From Chara braunii (taxonomy: Eukaryota > Streptophyta > Charophyceae > Charales > Characeae), in the NCBI GenBank assembly GCA_003427395.1, contig BFEA01000141.1, positions 1,347,364 through 1,411,363 of the forward strand: DNA of 64,000 bases, in the 5' to 3' direction. Below the pieces are notes generated by a model. That model saw only the letters and a list, made by a program, of their open reading frames with translations. It was not told the DNA's origin and ran no database searches. This document shows positions 22,811 through 34,711 of this stretch, piece after piece. The position numbers and the translations under genes were made by a program. Position 1 is the first letter of the stretch, and each line of letters opens with the position of its first letter.

Positions 22811-23655
22811 GGGCGTTGGGATTGGTCATTCGTCTTCGAAACAATGCCAGCCCTCTGCCTTAGTTATACACAAACAGGTTGCACAACTACTTTTCTCTTC
22901 ATTGGGCATATGATTAAGCCATTCATCTTAGAAACCATGCTTAGTCACCTTGAACTGTTTAAATAACCAAGTTATATATATCTTTCTGCACCTTAGTCTT
23001 CAAAAGGAGGGCGTAGGGCTGGGCCATTCATCTTAGAAACAATGCCCAACCTGCCCTGGTTACCTTCAGTTATAGCTCTTGATTATACTCTCTTCGCTTG
23101 TGATAAGGCTATAGTCAGGCCATTCGTCTTAGAAACAATGCCTGACTTGCCTTGTTCGCATATAAGTACATATATATATAACATTATAGATAATCATATT
23201 CCTCTGTTCTCATTATAGTCCTGTGGCCTCAGACTTAGACCATTCGTCTTAGAAACAATGTCTAGTCCTTTGGCCTTAACCCTCCCTCATAATAAAACAA
23301 CCAAGGAGAGATAAGTCATTCGTCTTAGAAACAATGCTCTACTCTCCTTTTCTCATCACATAATAAAAGCAAAGTACCCTGGGTCTGACCCAGAGACTGT
23401 TCAGAAACCACCCAGGTAAAAAAGCGGTCAGACCATTCATCTTAGAAACAATGTCTGGCCCTCAAAAGTCAAGCAAACAATACCCCTCAGAAATAAGTAG
23501 CCAGACCATTCATCTTAGAAACAATGTCTGACATAATTAAAGAAACACAACAACCAAGCCATTCATCTTGGAAACAATGCTTGGTTCTTCAGAAAACAAA
23601 ACAAAACACAGCAGTCAGGCCATTCATCTTAGAAACAATGCTTGATCCTATAAGA
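22811..23655 (+). repeat. array of ten hairpins with a constant loop and covarying stems (3' LTR copy)
   Basis: Ten units contain CATTCRTCTTAGAAACAATG or a close variant, at about 22827, 22920, 23025, 23121, 23240, 23318, 23434, 23507, 23560 and 23621. The ATT/AAT flanks of the loop pair, and the outer arms differ between units yet complement each other: AGTCAGGC/GCCTGACT, AACCAAGC/GCTTGGTT, GATTAAGC/GCTTAGTC, GGTCAGAC/GTCTGGCC, TTAGAC/GTCTAG, GGGC/GCCC, GTCAGGC/GCTTGAT (G-T pairs included). Some have a second, outer stem (AAGGC/GCCTT; AGGGC/GCCCT). Spacing is irregular, 50-115 bp, and the DNA between units is unrelated. The role is unknown; structured RNA is the simplest reading. Confidence 0.85.
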
Positions 23656-26600
23656 CCCATTCAATCGCAAGCAAAACCGTCTTCCTCCCAACCTTCCCCC
23701 TGATGCATCCCTTTGTAAGAATCTGCTTTCAGACAATCAAGAAACTGAGACTGCCATTATACAAACATTCCTTTAGTTGGTCTGATTTGTGTCCTGAAAG
23801 TCAACTCAAAGTCAAAGTAAGGGTGACATACAATGCAGTCAGCCAATACATAGGGAGAGGTATAGATAGGGGTTAGNCTGNGTTTATAAAGGAANNAACG
23901 NTNACCTCTGAGTTNCNTGCCTCCAGAACTCCTCTTGAGTTCCGGCAGGGCTCCCGCAATCGGTGGGGCAACCTCCCANAGAGGCCTTGGCGCNGATTAN
24001 GGGTTGCAATCCCGCCTGCCGCCCTTCTCTCCAAACCAATAGACTAGACTGAGAGTGAGAAGGGCAGAGGAAGATANATTAAGACTCTCAGATACAAGAA
24101 GGGTGCACTCAGACTCGCATGAGAGGGCCTTGAAGTCTTCAGCGCCTGAGGGCCCCGCAATGATGGCCAAGTGTAGCAGCTTGGTCAACTCTCCAAGTCA
24201 AACAGCAGAACCAGCCTCTCCTGACAGATTCCCAAGTTGCAGCGGTAGTCCCCCCCCCTTCTGCGTGCCCACTTCTCCAAGCCCCTGCTACAACAGCCTT
24301 CCTTTCGGCCTAACTGTAGTCACTCACCACTACGCAACTATACTCTAAGAACTGTGGCAGTCCATAGTGGCCTGTCGTAGTGCGCAGTTGCATGTAGTTT
24401 GTGCACAGTCCACAGGCGTAGCCGCAACACACAGCAGCAGTCGGCAGTTGGCGACAACGATTCGCAGCCGTCCGCAGTTGGCCTCAGCCTGCGCGCAGCC
24501 AAGCAGGCGCAACAGCCTTTCCCAGCAATCAAAACACCACTTAGTACCCAGAGAAGCTCAGAGTGNACAATGACATAGTATAGNAAGACTGCNCATACAG
24601 CAACCGCCTTCGTAGTAGACACTATGCGTTCGATAACTTGGTGCTGCTCCGCAACCACAGTAGTATGAAGTAAGCACAGCAGGCAGTGCCAATACANCCA
24701 CAGTCTTATGCACAGTCAAGAGAGGCAGTAAGCGTGCACAGTCAACAACAGCCGCAACCTTTCGCGCACAGTCAANANGAGCGGCAACCNTACACAACTA
24801 ATACCGTCGTCCCAACCACAGCACGGTAACCTATAGTAATTGCGGCGATTTATAGTATCAGGAACTCGGATGCTGTAGACAGTGAAGTAACCTGCAGTCA
24901 ACAACTTACGAAGCAATCTCGTTGGCCACTGGTCGACGCAGCGGAAGGGCACCCGCCCTTGGGCTACCGTAACAGCCCCCGTTCTGGACCCAATCCGCAA
25001 CCTCCAACCTTCAGTAACACATTCCGCAGAACCCAAACCGTATCTGTAGTCAACGGCACTGTCGGTGGAAGCGTTCTGCTTTAATCGAAGGCAGTTGGCA
25101 ATGCCCCCCTTGACTGTCCCCCAACGTTCCTTAACACAGCCACCCGGTGGCCAGCGCTCAGTAGTATCAGCCACTCCTGAACCCGTAGTATCAGGCTGAG
25201 ACGGCACCGATAGCTCTGCCTCGTCTAGCAGAATACCAGTATTCCGGGTGAGTAATCACCACTGCAGCCCGGAGGCGAGACCCTTCAGTGGAGCTATCCT
25301 CAACCAGAAACGTAATAACAGTCATGCGGAAACCTGCGCCAGAGCGCATAATGGTCAGAAGGCGGTACTCTCAGCAGAGATCCCGAATGGGCAGCGATCC
25401 TGATAGAGCACTGGGATGACAACAACGTTTATCGTGACTTCACGCCAACCAAATCTGAACTCCTGTGGGTGTCCGCGCAATGCTCATCCGACAACGGGTA
25501 GAGCTAGACCACTTCTAACTTCAATAGGAGAATAGAATCGAACCCACCGCAAAACCCCCCAAATACGTGAAGCCTCGAACTCATTCCTCCTTCGGGCGCA
25601 GCCTACGATACGGACTCCAGGCGAACTACTAACTCGTAATCGACAACCGAAGTTGCCATACTATTCGCCATAACTCAAACTTCGGACCAACCCGTTCCCT
25701 CTCTCGAGCTCAAAACAAATCGAGCTTTCTCCCGTGTGCCATACCCACCTTCGCAACACCTCCACCCACTGGATTCCCTGCTAACTCCTTGTTTTACTAT
25801 CCTAACGCTAAGTCTAACTTCGCTATGGCATTCGCCCTACCCAGAAACCTCGAACCAGACCTCTCTCCTCTCAAACCCGATTAGGAACTTGAAGGAACGA
25901 AGTATCTGTTCTGCCCCTCCCGCCATAGCCCGAGAGGCACTCGGCACACATCGCTTTTACTCTAACTCCTAACCTTCTAATCCATCACTGAGGCTAACAT
26001 CGAGATCACTCGCCTCTTCCTTCGCTCCAACCCGCAAAAACGAGCGTGTAATGACTCCTACCCCCTGCCTTCCGCGCTCGTCCCCTTCATCATCCCTGCC
26101 ATCTTACCCGTGAATGCACCTGGCGCAAAAACGCGTCCAGGTACCTCTGCACTTCACCACTCACTTTCGGTCTCCCGACTCGACCTCTCTTCTGACACTC
26201 CACTCTCTCCCCGCACCCGCCTTAAGTCCTTAACTCCACCTCCTTCGCGCTGCTGTTTTCACTGTTGAAAGTACCCGGCACAATATCGCGCCACGATTCA
26301 TTCACCCTGCCATCACTGCTGCTTCCCCGTCTCGACCTGCGAAGGGATCGAGCTATGAACCGCGTCCGGGCGCCTCTCCCCTCTTGCCCACCGCAACCCC
26401 GGTTCACTGCAGACCACCTTGCATAACCCGCTCCAGGCAGCGCTTACACACGGCTTACACGAGAATGACTGACTGGCTGGGCGCTGCCGCTAGCCTTATA
26501 CTTCTGGGCACGCTGCTCCGCCCCACGCTCAGCGGGCGTCCCAGAGACTTGGACCGCGGCTACACCCTCGCTAATTCTAGCTGCCCCACTGCCCTTGTGC

Positions 26601-27331
26601 CCCGGCCCGACTTCGGCCGGCACGCCAGGCTCCGAAAGTGGTGAAAAAGTAAGCTCTGCCAAAAAAAAATAATAAAAAAAAAAAATTAAAACTACAGAGG
26701 CAAATACTTAAGGGAATAGGGGGCAGCCGGCACCTGGCCAGTCCCGTGCTTCGTGCCCATCATCGCACCCTCCAGCAAAAAGTGAGGGGGATACCGCTGA
26801 CGGCCTTCCACCCCTCAGCTTTCTACTCGCCGCTCCGCTGCCTACCAGCCTCGATCCTCGAACCTTCGTAGCAGCAACCCGACACCGTAACCTATAGGGC
26901 TAAGCCCAAGCCTGGAACCAGCAGGCGCCGGATCCTATATAAGGTGGTATGGTCCCGCTCTTAACGCTGAGGGAAAAGCCTGGGACCTCGCCCCTATCTA
27001 TAACCAAGCGTGCAGCCGCCGGATATCCACACCGGTCTCCTCAACCATGTCGTGGCCGCTTCTGCATACCATCCGTCTCACCGGCCGGCTGCCAGTCAAG
27101 CGCAGTGAACGGGGCCAGCCTATTAGTCTTTGGCCTAATCAGAAATACAAAAATCAGGCCGGATATCTACGTCGACAATACGGTTAAAAGGGGGAAAAAT
27201 CACCCGCGCGCCTTAAAGCTGCGCGCCCACCCAACCTATCTACTTAGGTAGCTCTTGACCCATACACAGGTAGCCGTTTGAACCCACAGGCCTGGACCAT
27301 CGGCCCTGCTGTCATTTGCAAAAACCAGGGC

Positions 27332-27362
27332 GGATACCCTTGTAAGGGTATCCGCGCCGACA
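27332..27362 (-). repeat. gypsy 3' LTR start: terminal palindrome and TGTCGG
   Basis: GGATACCC-TTGT-AAGGGTATCC style palindrome (27332-27353), then GCGCCGACA, which reads TGTCGGCGC on the minus strand. The 5' LTR copy is at 57989-58019 with two changes. Confidence 0.8.
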
Positions 27363-29282
27363 GCCTACTGGACTGTATTAAGTGACGTCCCCGTCGCTTC
27401 GCAATATATAAAAAAATATCAATCCATCCACACACCAAAATGCTGACGAGAAGGAACCACTCCGATCGGCCTACAGACTTAGGTTCGAGCCCCCCAGCGG
27501 TCCATGCCTACACAACTTTATGCTGCCAGGGTTTCAACCTGGGTCTCCATTGTCCTGACACTAGGACATCGGTGTACTGCGCATCGGTACTACAACATAA
27601 ATTCCAAAGACCCTCATACCCGTCCTCGTTCCTTTGTCCTAGACAAACGCTAGCCTCTCGTTGGGTGTCACCAACCCTTACCTGGTAAGCAGGGTCATAA
27701 CTGGGGGCGAGGGCCCTAACCGAGACTTTTGAAGGCTTTTTGCCTTTCTCTCAAGAAACTCCTCACAATTAGACACATAATTATGTGCGTCCATAACTCT
27801 CTCTCAGCAGATTCCGCAGTCCAGTATGGAAGTGCTAAATCTCCATCTTGGCCCACCATAGTCTGGTTGATCATGACAGTTCTACGATCCACCGAGTTGT
27901 TATTTTAGCGGTAGTGCCCTCGCAGGTTGCGCCACGACAGACTTTCTCCTGATAAACATTCAATCAGGACTTCTAAAAAAGACTCATATGACTCGACCCT
28001 TATCCCAGGCCGTTCCACAGGGGCAAAACCTTCCCGGGCGGCCACACCCTTGGAGATCTTATTCCCGTGGTCCGACGTGGGCCCGCAGCGAGGTTGCGCC
28101 GCCCAGCAGTCCCCCCCTAGGGGTTACGCCCTCGTGGTGCTAAAACTTTACCGTTTAGCTTGGTCTTCCTTATATGCCTCGAGATTAACGCAAGCGGCCA
28201 GGCGGCGTGTCGCAACAATACAGGCCAAATGCGGGACTGCGCATAGGTCCGTCACGTACGAAAGGTATTTACCAGTCCTCTGTTGGACAACACAGAGGAA
28301 CACATGACAACCTCTTCACATTCACAAACAAGAGCACCGCCAGACCCACTAGGCCGTGATCTCCAACTTGATCAGAGTAAGAGTGCCACACATCTCAATG
28401 ACACCTCTCAGAATCAAATATTTTGCAACATTCTTAAAATCTCATCAAATGGCCAGCAGAACCTGGCTCCTTTCGTCAGTCTTTTATCTCACCAACCCGG
28501 CTTGTCATGCCATTAGATCTATTAATCGCCTTTCCCACGAAGGAGGTTCCACTCAATAGGTCTGTCAGCCACCCCTTCCTTTCCAGGATGAGCTCCCCCA
28601 TGACCCTCGCAAGCATCTTCCTTTTCTGAAGATGAATCCCCCAAATAAGCATGGGATACAACTTAACCATAGCAATGATACAGAACAGGAGGCCAACTTA
28701 TGGGTCTCCAACACAACTTAGACACGTAACATTTTGGCATGATAAGCTTTCGAGTCTCACGGACTCAAGGATTCTTTGAGATCCTTACAACTCTTTCCAC
28801 AAAACAGACTGCGCTTCCTCTCCTTATACTTGACCCGCTCATCTGCCCACGGGCAGGTCGCACGAGTATACCGAAAAGTAGACAGTTTACATTCGCTCAC
28901 AAGGCATAAGCATATGAGCTGTTTGTCACACAAATCCCACACAAATCATCATACATCGGAAAGCCACACATGTGAGAGTGAGAGTGATCGTCATACACAG
29001 GGAAGTAGTCTCAACACCTCACTCGGTATATACCCAACAATAGAATATCTCTCAAACCCCAACATCCATATTTAAGTGCTCTGTCCCCTCTCATATCCAG
29101 TGGATCATACCGTAGGTGTTTCTGACTCTCACATCACCTATAGGTAGACTCTGATCTCTAAACAAAATGGAATACAATTAGGTGTCCTAAGTGTCACACA
29201 GCTGAGTCTCAGTCCTCGGATCACAATGCGAAAAGAACCTCAAAACCTTATTGTACATTGGTCCTTAGTCATACACGACACC
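27363..29282 (-). other. gypsy internal 3' noncoding region
   Basis: About 1.9 kb between the end of the extra ORF and the 3' LTR. I see no ORF with a motif. The minus-strand sequence just before the LTR is ...CCAGTAGGC, not a convincing polypurine tract. A hairpin CCAGG/CCTGG with a T-loop-like interior lies near 27527-27543. 28320-29280 is ordinary mixed DNA. Confidence 0.6.
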
Positions 29283-32255
29283 CTAGGATACGTGTATCTG
29301 ACCCATGATACATTGTACCCCTGACTCACTCTTCCTATGTACAGAAAACACCTCACCTCTACTGGCGTATAGGCAAACCAGTCCCAACTCGCTCATCTCC
29401 TCCTGGTTTTGCCTATACAGCAGGGCTCGACCCCCATCCGGAGCCCTCTCTACCACTCGGCCCTGTCTATCATACATCTTGCCATCCTGCTCATTAACCC
29501 GCCCCTCAGCCTTGTCCTTAAGGAACTTAGGACACTCAAGGGCCCTATGCACACCATCCAGGAAATAGAAACACATAGCCTTCGATTTTCTCTGAAATTT
29601 ATTCTTCTTTCTCTGGGCCCCTAACGACGGAGGTGCCTCTTCCTTTTCCTTGCTCGCTTCATGACTCTGGGGCAGGCGCCACGGTCCTTCAGCTCCTCCT
29701 TCTGTTCCCTGGGCACTTGACTCCCCTCGCTGCATCTCTCCTTCGGGTTGGTACTCAGGGGTATCCAACCTCAGTGGCCTGCCCTCGCGGGTTTCCTCTG
29801 CCATAGCCGCTTCCTCACTCTCGCGAGGCCTCGGAGTCTGGGGAGTAGCGACTCTAGTAGGCTGGCTCGTGGCCTCCTGCTGCCGCTGATCAGTAGTCGG
29901 TCCCCCCGAATCGGTCCCAGTGGCCCACGAGCCCAGCTGTGCCCTCAATTTCCCCATTTCTGGCTCGTGCTCCGGGGTCCTCTGCTCCTGAGGCTCCTCC
30001 GGTGGCATATCCAACTTCATAGCAGCTACCAACTCGTCCAGACGTGACGGCTCCTTCCCCTGCGCCTCAAGCTGTGGAGGCTCTACCGCTCCAGTGAGAG
30101 TCCCCTCCTGTACGTCCAGAAGGATCAGCAGTGACTCCTCAGCCGCCCCCTCTTCTACTGGTGCAGGTAGGGGTTCTTGGGTCAACGCCTCTATAGGGGT
30201 ATCTGCCGAAGTAGGGGCCTCCTGCTGCGAAGCCAGCTCAGTGGGAGCCTTGAACTCAAAGCTTCCCTTGCTGGCTTCCTTTCTTGCCTCTGCCTCAGCT
30301 GGGTCCAGAAATACCTTCCCCAACTTCTCTTGCCGAGATGCCTCTGCTTCCTCCTCTTGGCCAAACAGCCCTTGCACCCCCTCGCCTTGGATGCCGTACC
30401 TGTTCTGCTCAGTCCAGTCGATCACCTTGGTAGCGGCAAGTCTTTCCACTGCGGCCGCCATTTCCTTGAGCTTCGCCTCCCACTCAGCCTCCTTTGCCTC
30501 TAGGCGAGCTTGCCAGACCTTGTTCTCGAGCCTCTCCTCTGCGAGTTGGGCAGTCAGCTGTTCCACCTCCCCTTTCCTGAGGGCCAACTCATCACTGAGT
30601 AGCGAGTACCTTTGAAAGGCCGTGATGGATGTCTGCTTTATCTCCTTGTCCACCCACTCGATGACCTTCCTAGCGGCAGAAAAACCCAGCTCTCCAATCT
30701 CTATTGCCTCGTCTGCACCCTCAGTTGCCAGGCCTGTCTCTTGTGCCCTTTGGCGAGCTGCCTCTCTCCACCCCTCATATCTGGCCCACAACTCGTCAAT
30801 CCTCTGCTCACTCGTCTTAGGGTCGACTGGTGGCGTTGACGCTATCCCTGCAGCCTCCATCATGTCCCTCCGCTCATATATCTCCGCAAGGCGAGCTCGG
30901 ACCTTGGCACGCTTGAACTGGGCGGCTTCATCTGGCTCCTTTCCTATGCCTGCCTCCGTGACTTCCCCAGTCGCAACTTGCGAGCCCTCCCCTAACTCAG
31001 TACATGCTGGCCCCGATGATGGCCCAACCAGGCTGGGCCCCTCAATGTCAGGGTGCTCAGCTGCATGCGAGGCTAAACATGAATCAATGACTAGGCGGGG
31101 CTCAATTCTCCACCCTTCTTCCGGTCCTCGTGCCTCAATCTCCTGCCTGGGTGACATAGCGGCTTCTGGTGGTGGTACTGAGGCCTCCTGGCTGTCTGGC
31201 TCAGGGACGCCCTCTGTCCAAGACTGCCGCGTATGAACTCAAGTTGGGGAGTCGGGAGGAGTATCATCTTCCACCACAATAACATCTTCCGCCCCTAACC
31301 CCTTCAATCGGAGTGGCTCTGCCTCGAGCTCGGGGAAAATTCGCTCCTCTCCTGATGGGTCCATAGGGCTCACTCCTGTTGAGGAGGCCTCCCACTGGGA
31401 CGCGTCCAGGTGGGCTTCCAGGCCCCTGAATGGTGCTGCCGGTACCTCGCTCTCCCTCCGCCCTGGTGCCCGTGGCGAGGATCCTGGTAGGTCACCCTCC
31501 ATGACTGGATGGAACTCCACCTGCCTGAGGCCACAGGCTGGGAAGGACTCCCTCGCCCTAGTCGGTCCTGCTTGTTCTTCTTCCCGCTGTGCCAAGGCTT
31601 TCCGGTCGCCTCTCGATGCCACCGACTCTCTTGCCTCCAAATCTCTTAACCTCTTGCTCCGCCGCCTTCTATCAACCTTGGGTTCTGGCCTCTTTGGTCC
31701 CGGCCGCCGGAACGCCTCCCTCAACTGGGCCCGACAATCCTCCCAATCTCGTGCCCGACCCCGGATCTGCCTCGCCAGTGGACGCTCCGCTCCTCTGGTC
31801 CAAATGAGTAGTGCCTGCACCCACTCATCCCTCGGAACCCCCTGATCGCTCATATACTGTTTGTATGCCGGGATGAACTCCTCCACGTTCCCTTCCTCCA
31901 AGCGGATAGGTAGCCCATCATTCCCCAAAGGCGAAGCTCTCAATCTCTGCATCCTCGCCTCTACCTCCGACCAAGTCAGGGCCTCCTCCCTGATTTGCGC
32001 AATGGGCTCCTCGAACTTCCCAATTCCCCTCAAGTGACGTACCCTCTCAGACACGTCCCATCCTCTCTGGGCTGCATGCTCTCGCTAGGCATCCAAGAAG
32101 AGCTCGACGTTGTCGTCATCAAACACGGGTGTAGGCTCTCTCCTGAAGGGCCCATGCCGCTTCTCCCCTCCGGATGCCCCGAGAGGTCTCTGTCGTGGCC
32201 GCATGCCCCGCCCGCCCCTCTGCATGGCTGCCTTCAAAAAGTCAGACCTGCACAT
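29283..32255 (-). pseudogene. extra gag-like ORF 3' of pol in the gypsy element, inactivated
   Basis: One frame of about 990 codons is broken only by TAG at 32085-32087 and TGA at 31239-31241, both readable as C-to-T changes of CAG and CGA. I take a Met near 32255 (MCRSDFLKAAM) as start; 32225 is an alternative. A capsid-like block (EEFIPAYKQYM ... QALLIWTRGAERPLA ... AQLREAFRRP, about 31690-31890) is followed by Arg-rich and acidic linkers, a long charged coiled coil (about 30450-30590, EQLTAQLAEERLENK...EAEWEAKLKE), Gln/Glu/Pro-rich sequence, and a CCHC-like knuckle at about 29530-29573 in which the second Cys is Phe (C-x2-F-x4-H-x4-C). It sits in the position of env-like or additional ORFs, yet looks like a second Gag. 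Function is inferred from these features only. Confidence 0.7.
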
Positions 32256-32441
32256 CAGGCGAAACGAAACCAACAGGCACACGACAGGATCAGCATATGG
32301 GCTCAACAGTCTTCAGAGCAAATATACACTCAATCTCAGACACATCAAGCCTTTCTTCGCTTCCAATCATGGCATGCAATACTTAGGACGAGGGTCTACT
32401 CTGGGAGGGATCACGACTACTGGGAGGGATCGCGACTTTAG

Positions 32442-34015
32442 CTATTCCCTGGCCACGAACTTCTTTAGCCTTGTCCCGGATACCCAATCCTTCCATTCCG
32501 TCCCGTTTAGCTCTTCGATTTGGTATGCCCCAAACTCGCCGCATCGCACAATTCTATACGGGCCCATCCATCTCTTGTCGAGCTTCCTCGACCATTGCTT
32601 CTCCAGAGAGGAGTCGTACAGTAACACGATGTCCCCCACTGCCAACGGCTCCTTCCTTACGTGCGCCATCTGGTCCCACCTCATCTTATCCTCCATGCGG
32701 CTTCTCTCTACCTGACCAGCGGCCTCTCGCAATTTTTCCTCGGCCGCCCCCACTTGCCGCGCCCGAATATCGAGCAACTCTTCGAAGGGCAGGTTCACTT
32801 CCAAGTACTGGCGTCTCCACGTCTTCATAAAGCTTTCTATAGGAAAGGTGGCGTGCTTCCCGTACCACAGCGTGGCTGGCGCATACTTGGTAGTCCTCTT
32901 CACAGTAACATTCTCCACGAAGAAAGTCGCTCGCAGGAATTTCGGCCACTGACCAGGCTTGCCCTCTGTCCACTTAGCCAAGAGATTCGTGATGGTACAA
33001 TGCCCCCTCTCCACAGGAGCGTTTGCTTGAGGGTGCGCGGCCGTAGTATAGTTGGCCACTACCCCATACCCTGCAAGCAAGGTTCACACCTCATTGCAGG
33101 TAAACTCCGATCCTTGATCCATCACGAACTCCTTGACGAAAGGATAGCGCAGGTAATACTCCTCGATACAATTTGCCAAAACCGGGCCAGTCTTCGTCCG
33201 GATAGCCCGACCGTCCACAAACCCAGTAAGGTTATCCCGGGCATCGAAGATGTAATTGCACCCATTTTCCCCAACTGGCATAAACAACAGGTCCAGGTGT
33301 ACAACCTCACCCACTTCCCTTTCCAACCTTGGGTGCAGAGGCTCTCCCGACCTTTGCGCTGACCTCTCCTGGCAAGGTACACAAGATTGGCAGTACTTGA
33401 TGACCATCGTCAGCATTCCATCCCAATGGTAGAGCTTGCTTATCTTCGTGCATGTGGCACCTATCCCTCTGTGCCCTCCTGCTATACCATCGTGTAGGGC
33501 CGCTATGATATCAATCTGCCGGTTCCTCCCGCATATGATCCTCTTGGGGTTCCCGACCTGCCGCTTTATAAACAGATGACCATCTCTTACTACGTAGAGG
33601 TGCCTCATCTTCTGCGCTTTGGCACTTGCGTCTCTATCTCTCATCTCACATGATAGGAGCAACCCCAACTCTCGGTAGATCCCATCATACTCCTTCGCCC
33701 GAAACGCCTCCTTAATCTCCCCCTCTTCGAACTCAGCGTCCTGACTTTCAGGAATCAGGATTTCATTATCCTCATTACTAAACGAGCCTCTCTGGTCGAA
33801 GTCTCCTTGCAGGAGCGTATTAGTGAGCAGATACATCCCTCCCATTAGCTGTTCATGCTCCTCTACCTGAGTGGGGCCTTCTCCTATCATCCTCACTTCC
33901 TCCACCAGACTGTGTGTACATGCCAATGTCAACTTCATCATCCACTGGGTGTCCTTGCCTCCCCACAAATCTTCTTCTTGAAATGGCTTAAGGACTAAGT
34001 CGGCCTTCCGCTCAT
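32442..34015 (-). pseudogene. gypsy integrase region of pol, inactivated
   Basis: Integrase inserts the cDNA into the genome. After the linker that follows RNase H (from about 34015, in a new frame) comes the HHCC zinc domain (LHDGIAGGHRG...YCQSCVPC, about 33370-33510). The catalytic core follows with Asp in VVHLDLLF (about 33295), Asp in FVMDQGSEF (about 33115) and Glu in HPQANAPVERGH (about 33015). A TGA at 33084-33086 splits the core between the second Asp and the Glu; CGA to TGA explains it. The C-terminal part (DIVLLYDSSLEKQWSRKL, WMGPYRIV) is an SH3-like/GPY-type end. No chromodomain is evident. The frame closes at TAG 32442-32444, probably the true end of pol. Confidence 0.9.
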
Positions 34016-34027
34016 ACCCTCTTGGTG

Positions 34028-34711
34028 CTATCCATATGGGATGGCTAACACAACTGGGTACTCGCAGCGCACATCTTCCTCCTGATCTAGGAACCCGTCG
34101 ACTGGCGGGGTGTCCTCAGTCGATTCCTGATTCACACCGTCCCAGTTGACGCGACTCAGGCCATCAACCCTATTCTTGTTCCTTGGGATCCTTTCTAGCT
34201 CGAAATTAAACATCCAAATGTACGTCAACCATCAGGCGACGGTTGGGTCAGATGGTGTATAATTCTTCAGGGAGCAGGCAAGTGCCATAGGGTCCACCCT
34301 TAATATAAATCTCCTGCCGAAGACGTAATTCCGGAAGATTCTTAGGCAATGGAGTACCGCAAGCTTCTCTTTCTTAAACTGAGAGTAGTTCCTCTCAGTC
34401 GTGTTAAGAGTACGACTTTTGAATCTTAGCGGCCTCTCCTTCTCTTTGACATCCGCCTGGATCAAAACTCCTCCCAATGCAGTTGGCCCGGCGTCTGTCT
34501 CGATGATGAATGACTTTTCTTCAGTCCCTTCATAATTTGACGCCCCCAACACCAATCCTCCTTCCCTGAACTCTCCCTTCATCCTGGTTACCGCTTCTTC
34601 CTGGTCTTCGCCCCAAACCCACTCCTGGTCCTGGCGCACGAGCTTCCTTAAATGCTCAGTCTTGGCGGCGAAGTATTTCACGAAGCTCCTCCAAAATTCC
34701 GCAGGTGCCAA
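34028..34711 (-). pseudogene. gypsy RNase H domain and linker of pol, inactivated
   Basis: RNase H degrades the RNA strand during reverse transcription. The domain follows RT after a one-base insertion near 34700 (extra A where the RT frame ends ...FLGTCG and the next frame resumes FWRSFVKYF). Motifs are IIETDAGPTALGGVL, LNTTERNYSQFKKE and ILRVDPMALA, giving the Asp, Glu and Asp expected of the family. TGA at 34232-34234 precedes the linker MTYIWMFNFELERIP...NRVDGLSRV (34028-34228). Another frame change near 34020 leads into integrase. Confidence 0.9.

Larger units (their letters stand above)
19643..27362 (-). repeat. 3' LTR of the gypsy element (~7.7 kb)
   Basis: The minus strand starts TGTCGGCGCGG at 27362 and ends ...GCTCGACA at 19643. 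19643-20662 matches 39264-40295, and 20663-27362 matches 51161-58019, nearly base for base over long runs. In order on the minus strand it holds a terminal palindrome, a box B-like GGGTTCAAACGG (about 27279-27290), a long noncoding part, the hairpin array (23650-22811), a TA microsatellite and the core module near the end. No ORF of any length has a recognisable motif. The promoter and polyadenylation site are not evident. Confidence 0.88.

Noticed and set aside
22811-23655. CRISPR-like array of repeats and spacers
   Set aside because: The repeated word is only about 20 bp, the spacing is irregular, the arms next to the repeat covary within each unit, and the sequence is eukaryotic LTR DNA without cas genes.
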